Positions 28,555-36,056 of a DNA stretch of 64,000 bases are shown here, piece after piece; position 1 is the stretch's first letter; every line of letters starts with the position of its first letter. The DNA comes from CAWGMT01 sp963823675. GTDB taxonomy: Bacteria; Planctomycetota; Planctomycetia; Isosphaerales; Isosphaeraceae. Below the pieces are notes generated by a model. The model was given only the letters and a program-made list of their open reading frames with translations, was not told the origin of the DNA and searched no databases. Location of the stretch: assembly GCA_963823675.1 (NCBI GenBank), contig CAWGMT010000013.1, forward strand, positions 1-64,000, in the 5' to 3' direction. The position numbers and the translations under genes are program-made.

Positions 28555-29540
28555 GCCTGGCTCATTATCTGGGACGCCCTCGATCGCGGTGACGACGGTG
28601 CCGGGGGCTGCGGCCAGGATTTGCTTCCCGTAAACAAAGTAATCTTCGTTGCGGCGGCCGGTATCTTTGTGAGAGAGGTCGTCGGCACCTTTGATAATGA
28701 TATCGGCGGCGCGGCGCTGGCCACACATGGAGACGTGGCAGTTGACCTGTTCGTTGTCGCCGCCCCAAAAGACGTACCACTCGCCTCGAAACGGAAGCTG
28801 CATGGGGGTGCGGCTGCGCGGGACGGCTGTCGAGTCGCCCGCCGGATCGGGACCGGGCGGGGTCACGGCTAGACCGGAAATCTTGTCGGACGCATCGAGG
28901 GTGATTTCGAAGTCCCAGGCTCCGCGCTCGGCCGTCACTCGCACGATGGCGGTGGGACCGTTGACGTGTGGTGCGCCGGCTTCCTTTAACTTGCCTTTGG
29001 CTTTCACAAGTCCGCGAAAAAAGGGAGCGGCCTTTGCGGGCGGGAAGGCCCGCCGCATCTCAGCGTCGAGGCTTGCCTGGATGGCCGCCGAATCGTCGCT
29101 ATTGATCGCCTGAATGAGTTTGTCGGCCGCCTTGGTGAAGCGCTGGGCGGAAGCGGGCGCGGCGCTAGAGCAGCGGCCTCGGTGATGAGCAGTCCGGCGA
29201 TTTTGCCTGAGGCGTTCAGGGTGATTTTGAAGTCCCAGGCTCCGCGCTGGGCCGTCACTCGCACGACGGCGGTGGGACCGGTGACTTGTGGCGCGCCGGC
29301 TTCCTTCAACTTGCCTCTGGCGGTCACAAGTCCCCGGAAAAAGGGAGCGGCCGTCTCGGGCGGCAAGGCTTGCTGCATCTGAGCGTCGAAGCTTGCCTGG
29401 ATGGCGGGCGAGTCATCGCTGTTGATGGCTTGGATCAATTTCTTCGCGGTTTCGAGGAAGCGGTCGGCGTCGTCGCCGGCGGCGCGGAGAGTGGCAGCCA
29501 ATGAACAAATCAGCAAGCCAGTTAGCGCGACGAGTCGCAT
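28219..29540 (-). CDS. M23-family peptidase with duplicated N-terminal domain (one frameshift)
   Basis: Joined product of about 440 residues. Start ATG 29540 has AAGGAG 7 nt upstream and a signal peptide (MRLVALTGLLICSLAATLRAAG). Two similar domains of about 100 residues follow: FLETAKKLIQAINSDDSPAIQASFDAQMQQ...RGAWDFKITLNASGKIAGL, then the same pattern again after a one-base shift near 29165. They resemble the DUF3887-type module. The C-terminal M23 (LytM) domain has GTVVTAIEGV, AHLKPGSLGVHKGDEVRKGQVLALCGNSGNSSEPHLHFHLQD, including the HxH zinc motif (HLHFH). It is likely a periplasmic or exported endopeptidase. The 3' end is overlapped by the antisense frame described above. Confidence 0.82.
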
Positions 29541-29719
29541 GAAAGGGCTCCTTGTCGGTTTGAGGCCGAAACGTGGAGAATCGAACGCATTTGCGCTAGT
29601 GTAACGAGAGGGCTTCAGGGCAGACAGAGACAAGATGGCTTCGCGGTGTCAGGGCAGCTTCCGTCTTTCGCGACGTCAGATACCGCTTCGTTCGCGTCGG
29701 CATCAGAGGTATAATCGGA

Positions 29720-30040
29720 GTGAACATTATTTTCTCGATCGCCCAAGCCATCCCCGTCTTGCCTCGGGATTCCGGAGACTTTGAAGACCTGCATGACCTG
29801 ATCATGGCTGCGTCGGGCCATCATGCGGGGATTATGATCGTCCGCTTTGACAACGACCCGCGTCACAACTTGACCGATCGTGGGATTTCAACCGCCCTCA
29901 GCAAGCTCGAATCCTCTAGAGTTCCGATTGCCGACCGGATTCACGTGCTGAACCAATGGTTCGGTGTATCACATCGACGCATAAAACTCTGCTACGGCAG
30001 ACAAACGGTCGTAAACCTGCGAATTCCTGCAAAACCCTGA
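29720..30040 (+). CDS. Small protein, DUF5615 (PIN-like)-related, possibly N-terminally truncated
   Basis: A 106-residue frame. The part DSGDFEDLHDLIMAASGHHAGIMIVRFDNDPRHNLTDRGISTALSKLESSRVPIADRIHVLNQW has the order expected of the C-terminal half of DUF5615 PIN-like proteins: an acidic residue after the active-site turn, then a GIMIVR beta strand, then a helix. The N-terminal residues carrying the first catalytic Asp are absent in this frame. Such proteins are toxin-like partners of DUF433 antitoxins, but no DUF433 gene is next to it. This could be a relic; similarity is judged by eye only. Confidence 0.35.
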   Translation: MNIIFSIAQAIPVLPRDSGDFEDLHDLIMAASGHHAGIMIVRFDNDPRHNLTDRGISTALSKLESSRVPIADRIHVLNQWFGVSHRRIKLCYGRQTVVNLRIPAKP

Positions 30041-30123
30041 TGGATCCTGGAAAACGCTCAAAGCCGTGCAATCGCAGCTAAAGCGGACCTAAGGATCGGG
30101 ACGCAAATAACTTCCTGTAATAG

Positions 30124-30148
30124 TCGTCTTTCGCGGAGCGAAAGGCGA
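30124..30148 (+). repeat. Small REP-like hairpin
   Basis: tcgtctttcgc and gcgaaaggcga flank a 3-nt loop (gga), forming an 11-bp stem with one mismatch. It lies between the DUF5615-like frame and the HEPN gene and could also act as a terminator for either, although it lacks a T-run. Confidence 0.55.
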
Positions 30149-30168
30149 CAATAGTTTTCGGCCAGCGC

Positions 30169-30579
30169 CTAAGGCGGTATCGTCCGCACGGCTCCCGCAC
30201 AACGCGCCGGATCGGCCTCGATTGCGTCGAGAAGCGCAAGGGCTGATTCGGCGTCTCTCAACGCAGAAGCGGCAATCCTCGGGGACACGAAGGGGCCCGA
30301 AGTCGCGAGTTGGTAGTCGGCCGCGTTGCGCAGCCGGCCAAGGGCTTCGAGGGTAAGGCCAATCCGCTTGAGGTCGGGATCGGTCGCATAAACGAACTTG
30401 ATCCGGGCGAAGGAGTGCACCTTGTCGCGAGGAGGCAGCGCGAAGCTCCAGTGCCTGAGCGCCCCGAGCACTTCGTGCAGCAGTCCGTAATACGCCCGAC
30501 CCACGCTGGATCTCCAGTGGGCTTCGGTCGAGCCGGCCGCCATTTCTCGGCCAACGTCAAGCAGCGCTCTACCGTCCAT
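30169..30579 (-). CDS. HEPN-domain protein
   Basis: A 136-residue all-helical protein of the HEPN (UPF0332-like) type. It has GSTEAHWRSSVGRAYYGLLHEVLGAL near the N-terminus and LEALGRLRNAADYQLA late, the latter replacing the classic RxxxxH motif by R-N-A-A-D-Y, as in the UPF0332 branch. HEPN proteins are usually RNA-directed toxins or effectors paired with antitoxins. The gene overlaps its upstream partner (30569-30892) by 11 nt, so expression is coupled. Ribonuclease activity is an inference; the typical catalytic His is not obvious. Confidence 0.78.
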   Translation of the reverse strand: MDGRALLDVGREMAAGSTEAHWRSSVGRAYYGLLHEVLGALRHWSFALPPRDKVHSFARIKFVYATDPDLKRIGLTLEALGRLRNAADYQLATSGPFVSPRIAASALRDAESALALLDAIEADPARCAGAVRTIPP

Positions 30580-30892
30580 TCGTGCGATAAACCGGCAGCA
30601 GAACGAAGTTCTGGCAGACCTCCGGCGCGAATGTCGCCGCCATCCACTCGATCCAGCTTCGTTGTGTTGGGTCGTCGTCAGTCCCGATGTCGTCGCGGTG
30701 CGTCCAAAGAATCACCCCAGGCGGCATCTCGTCCGTCGCCTCATCCAGCGCCACCTCGATCGCCGCCAGACCCGGCACGACACTCTTGGCCCTGTCGATC
30801 ATCCGCTCGAGCTCCTGGCGCTGACCCAACCGTTCAACGAACGCCATCGCGTCGGGTGCGATCGTGACGGGCACGGTAATCGTGGTGGACAT
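30569..30892 (-). CDS. Unknown partner protein of the HEPN gene
   Basis: A 107-residue acidic protein, MSTTITVPVTIAPDAMAFVERLGQRQELERMIDRAKSVVPGLAAIEVALDE...WIEWMAATFAPEVCQNFVLLPVY. Start ATG 30892 has GAGGA 5 nt upstream. It has a beta strand, two helices, then an acidic strand-turn region; no MNT nucleotidyltransferase motif (GSx10DxD) is present. I recall similar uncharacterised planctomycete proteins lying before HEPN genes, so a conserved two-gene toxin-antitoxin-like module is plausible. No function is assigned in known families. Confidence 0.65.
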   Translation of the reverse strand: MSTTITVPVTIAPDAMAFVERLGQRQELERMIDRAKSVVPGLAAIEVALDEATDEMPPGVILWTHRDDIGTDDDPTQRSWIEWMAATFAPEVCQNFVLLPVYRTNGR

Positions 30893-31354
30893 ATCAGTCC
30901 TCAATAGTCTTGAGCCGCGTGATACAGCCGTGTTAATTCTACGCCGATCAGGCTCGGCGCGGAAGCCGGGCTCGAGAAAGCGCAATTGGCTCTCCTCACG
31001 TCACGCCAGGCAGCGGTGATGCGATCACACCTGGCCAGGAAGTCGGTCAAGCTCGGCTCTCCGGCCCGACATGCATCTCACCCGAATGGAATGGGTCTGG
31101 ACCGAGCATCCGCTTGATCGACGGCCATCACGCAGTCCATGACGCAGACGATTCCGAACCGACACACGTAACTCGCGTGGCGTTCTACGCCGGGAGATGT
31201 CACGCTGATAGAGTCTGACCGAGGAGTGCCCGTCCGCAGTCCAAACGGAAGGCGCTCCCATGGGAATTCCGCGGAGGAGTCAATCCACGCGCGGCCGGGC
31301 CGGGCCCGGAGGCTTCCCGGTCGTCAATCATTTTCAGGGGGGGCCGATCAGAAG
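30893..31354. other. Gene-free region
   Basis: No supportable gene between the HEPN module and the long membrane protein, which are divergent. The frame of the following gene stays open back to 31226, but the residues before GTG 31355 lack protein character. Regulatory sequence for both directions should be here; I see no clear promoter. Confidence 0.4.
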
Positions 31355-33988
31355 GTGAGCGAAATCGCGGCCGACAGCACGCACAAAACGGAGACCACGG
31401 GCGTCCAGGAACCGATCTTGCATCGCCCCCAGAGGACCGACCGGGGCGAGCAGAATCCTTCGGACGGGACTCGCCCGGCCGATGAGCGACGCATTCGCCC
31501 CGCCCGGTCAATTGCGCTGCAATCGCTGCTGGTAATGGCGATCGCGCTCTGTGCGTTGGTGCCGGCGGTGGGCGATTTCGGCTTCACCTGGGATGAGCCG
31601 GCCTATCGGTACAGCCAGGTCATGTCGGCCCAGTGGTGGGAGCAATGGGCACAGGTCCGTTCCTGGCGCGACGTGCAGGAGCTGATCGATCCGACGGCGC
31701 TCCTTTACTATTGGCCTTACGCTCGCTTCGGCATCAATTTCCACCCGCCTCTGGCGGGACAGTTGAACCTGGCGAGTTACGCGGTCTTCGGCCATTGGTT
31801 AAACGACATTGCGGCGCGGCGCATGGCCACGATGATCGAGTTTGCGCTCTGCGCGACGATCGGGTTCCATTTCCTCGCGAGGCGCTTTGGAAGCTGGGTC
31901 GGCGCGGTCATGGCCGGCTCGCTCTTGCTCATGCCCCGTCTTTATGGCCAGGCGCACTTGATCGATACCGACATTGCGGGGCTCCTGCTCTGGGCGGCGG
32001 CGGCTCTGGCATTCTGGAACGGGCTCTACGAGCCGCGCGGACGGAAATGGCGAGTCTTGGTGGGCATTCTGCTGGGCTTGGCCTTCGTGGAGAAGATGGC
32101 CGCGGTGATGGTGCTCGTCCCCCTTTTGCTCTGGCTGGTGGTTGGACATCTCCCTCGAACAATAGGGCGGCGCGGAGGGCGAGAGGACTGGATTGACGGC
32201 GCTTTCACGACCGGGGCGATGTTGATTCCGCTCGGTCTGGCTTTCCAGCAGATCCAGAGTCTCCAGCAGAGCCTCCCGCATCCCGCGGGTGTCGATCTCA
32301 GAATTCTCGCTCACGCTCCGAGAAGCGTCTGGCCGGGTGCGATCCTGGCGATTCCACTCTTGGTCTGGTGCGGGCGCCGCTTGCTGGGATGGCTATTTTC
32401 CCAGCACAAGGTCTGGGGCGTAGAGCGGCCTGCGCTCGAGGTCTGGACCTCGATCCTGGCATTTGCTCCGGTCGTCGGTTGGCTGGGAAACCCCGCTTGG
32501 TGGCGCGAGACGCTACCCCGTTTGGCCCACTACTACACGCTCAGCGCCAGTCGTCGCGGCGTTCTTCCCGACATCCAGATCATCTACTTCGGCCAGGTCT
32601 ATGAATTCACCCTCCCCTGGCATAATGCGTGGGTCCTGCTCGGCATCACGGTCCCGGCGGCGATCCTGGTGGCAGCCGCGATCGGGGTCGTTTGGGGGAT
32701 CAGGGAGCTCCCGCGCGACCGGTTGCCACTTTATTTCGTCGTTCACCTGGTCACGCTGCCGGTGATCCGGATGTTTCCGACGCCGGCCCATGACGGCGTT
32801 CGGCTTTTCCTGCCCACTTTCTTCTTTCTGGCCGCTTTCGCGGGATGGGGGACGATCTGGCTAGCCGATGCCCTGGCTCGGTGCGTGGGTTGGCGAGCCT
32901 GGCTCTTTCGCGTGGCCGCAAGCGGCGCCGTGCTAGGCTCGACCGCGTTTGCACTCGTGCGGGTGCATCCTTACGAATTGTCGTACTACAACGAGTTGAT
33001 CGGAGGCCCGCGCGCGGCGTGGCGCCGCGGTTTTGAGCTGACTTACTGGTATGACGCGTTCAATGGGCCCTTGATCGAGCAAGTTAACCGCAAGCTTCCT
33101 CAGCACGCCGAAATCGATTTCCTCAACCCCATGACCAAGTCGGCTGTGCCCGTATTTTCGGATCAGCAGAGCCTGGGCATCGTGCGCGGCGACATCCAGT
33201 TGAGCGGGTGCGATCAAACGGAATGGCGCGGCGTCTCGAGGGCCGTGGATATGCTGCGCAGAGAGAGCCAGACTACCACGATCCCGCACAGCAGGTTTCC
33301 CTATGTGTGGCTCCTGACCCAGGACTCCAAAGCCACGGCCTTTACGCGGCTCTTATTCGCGATGCGCCCCTGGCTGGCAAGCGAGCCGCGCCAGCTCGAT
33401 GGTGCCCAGGTCGCCGCCGTGGCCGATCCGGTAGCGGTCTCGCGCGCGTGGGCCTTGCAACTGTTGCTCGACGCGCCGGATCTCAGTCCGCCCGACCCTG
33501 AGGCGGCACCGTTGTGGGTGCAAGACCATGCACCCTGGCTAGCGCGCTTCTGGGGGGACGATCTGAAGAAGGCACATCGGCTGACGTTGAATCAAGCCGT
33601 TCTCAACTGGTCGCGGACCGATCCCGAGGGACTGCTCGCCGCCGCCCGCAAGATCGCAGCCAACAAATCGATCGACCAGGACCAAGGCGCGCAGCGCTTG
33701 CTGGAGCTGCTGACCGCGGAAACCAACCCGAACGGTCGGAGGATCCGCCGCGATCTACTGGACCAGTTGCTCGAGGCACGTCCGCGCGCCTTGGTCGAGG
33801 CCGTCCAGATTATCAACAACCACCGGGATCTAGTCGTGACGGCCATGACCCGGTACGGCTACACCGACCACTGTTCGATCGGCGGTTTCCTGGATCGCGA
33901 CCTGGGCGATTCTTCGGCGGAAAAGCAGGTCGATTCCGGCGAGCGAAGGTCTCATTCCGAGGCACCGGGCGTGGCGACGGCCTTCTGA
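31355..33988 (+). CDS. Large PMT-like glycosyltransferase membrane protein
   Basis: About 877 residues from GTG 31355 (start uncertain; the frame is open to 31226). An N-terminal cytoplasmic segment of about 55 residues precedes the first helix. DFGFTWDEPAYRYSQVM then places Asp-Glu in the first outside loop, the catalytic position of protein O-mannosyltransferase/ArnT-like GT-C enzymes. A second short motif NFHPPLAGQL and ten or more helices follow, with HDGVRLFLPTFFFLAAF and YELSYYNELIGGPRAAWRRGFELTYWYDAFN near the membrane exit. The C-terminal 300 residues are soluble and helical. It overlaps the MFS gene tail to tail by 37 nt. It is intact, unlike its paralogues. Confidence 0.8.
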   Translation: MSEIAADSTHKTETTGVQEPILHRPQRTDRGEQNPSDGTRPADERRIRPARSIALQSLLVMAIALCALVPAVGDFGFTWDEPAYRYSQVMSAQWWEQWAQVRSWRDVQELIDPTALLYYWPYARFGINFHPPLAGQLNLASYAVFGHWLNDIAARRMATMIEFALCATIGFHFLARRFGSWVGAVMAGSLLLMPRLYGQAHLIDTDIAGLLLWAAAALAFWNGLYEPRGRKWRVLVGILLGLAFVEKMAAVMVLVPLLLWLVVGHLPRTIGRRGGREDWIDGAFTTGAMLIPLGLAFQQIQSLQQSLPHPAGVDLRILAHAPRSVWPGAILAIPLLVWCGRRLLGWLFSQHKVWGVERPALEVWTSILAFAPVVGWLGNPAWWRETLPRLAHYYTLSASRRGVLPDIQIIYFGQVYEFTLPWHNAWVLLGITVPAAILVAAAIGVVWGIRELPRDRLPLYFVVHLVTLPVIRMFPTPAHDGVRLFLPTFFFLAAFAGWGTIWLADALARCVGWRAWLFRVAASGAVLGSTAFALVRVHPYELSYYNELIGGPRAAWRRGFELTYWYDAFNGPLIEQVNRKLPQHAEIDFLNPMTKSAVPVFSDQQSLGIVRGDIQLSGCDQTEWRGVSRAVDMLRRESQTTTIPHSRFPYVWLLTQDSKATAFTRLLFAMRPWLASEPRQLDGAQVAAVADPVAVSRAWALQLLLDAPDLSPPDPEAAPLWVQDHAPWLARFWGDDLKKAHRLTLNQAVLNWSRTDPEGLLAAARKIAANKSIDQDQGAQRLLELLTAETNPNGRRIRRDLLDQLLEARPRALVEAVQIINNHRDLVVTAMTRYGYTDHCSIGGFLDRDLGDSSAEKQVDSGERRSHSEAPGVATAF

Positions 33989-35196
33989 TCGGCCGGCTCG
34001 GCCGATTGGGTCGGAGGCGCATGGAAGAAGCGGGCGGCCGCTGTGCCGGCCAGAATGAAGGCAAGGGCGTCGACGCCCAGCGAGCCCAGATACGGCGCGG
34101 CGGTCGAGACCTTACCGAGCAGGAGATTGGCCGTCGAATAGCTGACCGTCCGCGCCAGCGTCTGGGCCGAGCTGTAGGTCCCGAAGACCGCGCCTTGTTC
34201 ATCAAGCGGCGTGAGCCGGGAGAGCAATCCGGCGATCGATGGACTCAACAGTCCCTGTCCCACGCCGAGGAGCAGCAAGGAACCGGCCAGCGCGAGAGCA
34301 TTCGACGACAGAGCAAGGCCGGCAAAACCACCAGCGGCCAGCGCGAGCCCCGTCAGGATGAGCCGGAGCTCGCCGAACCGGGGCACGAGGCGGCGGATCA
34401 AGCCTCCTTGCACGAGGGCCGTCAGAAGTCCCATCCCGGCGAAAGCGAACGCCGCCTTATCTGCATCCCAGCCCATGCGGCGGTTCAGGAAGAGGGTGAA
34501 GGTTCCTTCGAAGGCGGCGAACGCCAGCACCGCCAGAAAGCCGATCACGATGAGCTGGCCGATTCCGGGCAAGGTCGCCGTGTCGATGATTCCCCGCCAG
34601 CTCACAACGCGTGCCGACTCGCGCGACCTGCCTTGGGCCGGCCGCGACTCCGGCAGGCGCGTCAGGACGAGCACCCAGGCCGCGGTCGAGAAGAGGGCAG
34701 CCACCAGAAACGGGGTTCGGAGCCGCCACTCCTCGGGCAGCGGCAGCTTGAGCAGCACGCCTCCCAGCGCCGGGCCGAGCACGAAGCCCAGTCCAAACGC
34801 CATGCCGATCAGTCCCATGCCCCGAGATCGATCCTCCGGGGCCGTCACGTCGGCGACATACGCCTGCGCCACCAAGATGTTTCCCCCGGAGGCGCCGTCG
34901 AGCATCCGCGCAAACAGCATGATCCGAAAGTCGCGCGACAACCCCAGGATCAGAAACGACAGGGCGGTCCCCGCCTGGCTGAAGATCAGCAAGGGCCGGC
35001 GGCCGTACCGGTCGCTGAGACGGCCCAGGATCGGGCCCGCCACAAGCTGGCACATCGGATACGCGGAGAACAGGAGGCCGATCTGCGTCTCGCTAAACCC
35101 GTATTCCTCGGCGAACGCGGGCAGTAGCGGCATGACCAGCGAGAACCCGAGCAGGTCGACCAGCACGATCAGGATGATGACTGCCAGCGGCTTCAT
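33952..35196 (-). CDS. MFS transporter, TetA-like
   Basis: A 414-residue major facilitator with 12 predicted helices. Family signatures: the first helix LAVIILIVLVDLLGFSLVMPLLP, loop 2-3 motif GRLSDRYGRRPLLI (motif A), helix 4-5 ARMLDGASGGNILVAQAYVADVTAPEDRSRGMGLIGMAFGLGFVLGPALGG (motif C region) and a second motif A-like loop GLIRRLVPRFGELRLI. These match the tetracycline-resistance-type drug:H+ antiporter group. The real substrate is unknown. Its ATG overlaps the stop of the upstream membrane-protein gene by 4 nt, so the pair is an operon. Confidence 0.88.
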   Translation of the reverse strand: MKPLAVIILIVLVDLLGFSLVMPLLPAFAEEYGFSETQIGLLFSAYPMCQLVAGPILGRLSDRYGRRPLLIFSQAGTALSFLILGLSRDFRIMLFARMLDGASGGNILVAQAYVADVTAPEDRSRGMGLIGMAFGLGFVLGPALGGVLLKLPLPEEWRLRTPFLVAALFSTAAWVLVLTRLPESRPAQGRSRESARVVSWRGIIDTATLPGIGQLIVIGFLAVLAFAAFEGTFTLFLNRRMGWDADKAAFAFAGMGLLTALVQGGLIRRLVPRFGELRLILTGLALAAGGFAGLALSSNALALAGSLLLLGVGQGLLSPSIAGLLSRLTPLDEQGAVFGTYSSAQTLARTVSYSTANLLLGKVSTAAPYLGSLGVDALAFILAGTAAARFFHAPPTQSAEPADQKAVATPGASE

Positions 35197-35792
35197 GATG
35201 CTCCTCTGTTTACGCGCGGCGCCTCACTCCCGACCGAGGGATCGAGTTCTCGCCGTTCGCCCGAGTCGGCGTTCTCGCGACCATACCGCGCTTCGCGCAG
35301 GCGGTCCGCTTGCTGCTTGAGCTCGTGGAGCAGTCGGACTTGAGCTCCGATCACGGTGTATTCCACGACGAACGAGCCGAGGTTGAAACCCACGGCGAGC
35401 GCGGCAAAGCCCAGGTGCCAGAGCGAGTAAGCCGGCCCACGAGTATCGGCGGCGGCGCCCAGCCAGGCCGCCAGGGCGATCGCTGTCATGCTCCACATCA
35501 CGAACCGGAAGGCCCGCCGCTTGTTCTTGGTCGCCTGGGTCGTGAACCAATCGGGCAAGCCGTAGACGGTCACGACTTCCTTGGCCCACTTGCCGGTCGC
35601 CACAAAGTAGGTGTAGACGATCGAGTGGACCCCAAGCAGGGCGACGACGGCCGTCAGGGAGAACAGCACGTGAATGCCCCGCGCAATTCCACCAGCTCCT
35701 GGCGCCGTGCCGGCCGCGAGCAGACCCAGCACGAAATCGGCGGCGAGCAGCGAGCCGCCCGTCACGGCCAGAACCAGAAAGTAGCGAATCAT
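35193..35792 (-). CDS. Four-helix membrane protein, unknown function
   Basis: A 199-residue integral membrane protein. Hydrophobic segments are at residues 3-25 (YFLVLAVTGGSLLAADFVLGLL), about 35-60, 90-110 and 120-145, followed by a charged C-terminal tail (LLHELKQQADRLREARYGREN). I do not recognise a family beyond a general planctomycete membrane protein. ATG 35792 is preferred over frame-open codons upstream, which lie inside the 64-bp tandem repeats. It is translationally coupled to the MFS gene (ATGA overlap), suggesting a joint role, and lies downstream of the Omp85 gene. Confidence 0.7.
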   Translation of the reverse strand: MIRYFLVLAVTGGSLLAADFVLGLLAAGTAPGAGGIARGIHVLFSLTAVVALLGVHSIVYTYFVATGKWAKEVVTVYGLPDWFTTQATKNKRRAFRFVMWSMTAIALAAWLGAAADTRGPAYSLWHLGFAALAVGFNLGSFVVEYTVIGAQVRLLHELKQQADRLREARYGRENADSGERRELDPSVGSEAPRVNRGAS

Positions 35793-35836
35793 CCCGTCTC
35801 CCGTCCTGCGAACTCTTATGGGGCAAAGCAAATTGC

Positions 35837-36028
35837 GAGTGCGGGCAGGGACGCCCGCTCCACTCTGGGTCAGTCTACGCTCCCAGCGAGGCGGGCCTCC
35901 GAGTGCGGGCAGGGACGCCCGCTTCACTCTGGGTCAGTCTGTTCTCCCAGTGGCGCGGGCCTCCGAGTGCGGGCAGGGACGCCCGCTCCACTCAGGGTCT
36001 GTCTGTTCTCCCAGTGGCGCGGGCCTCC
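35837..36028 (+). repeat. 64-bp tandem repeat, three units
   Basis: Three head-to-tail units of exactly 64 bp start at 35837, 35901 and 35965, each beginning gagtgcgggcagggacgccc. The gcgggcagggacgcccgc part is a palindrome, so each unit forms a hairpin. Units 2 and 3 are most alike; unit 1 differs in the second half. It lies between the Omp85 stop and the next start on the same strand, so it may attenuate or terminate transcription. Confidence 0.9.
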
Positions 36029-36056
36029 GTGCCCGCCGGTTGACCTCTCTACGATC

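Noticed and set aside
33514..35127. Long plus-strand frame of 537 codons
   Set aside because: It is antisense to the MFS transporter; composition is charged and low-complexity, with no protein family character.
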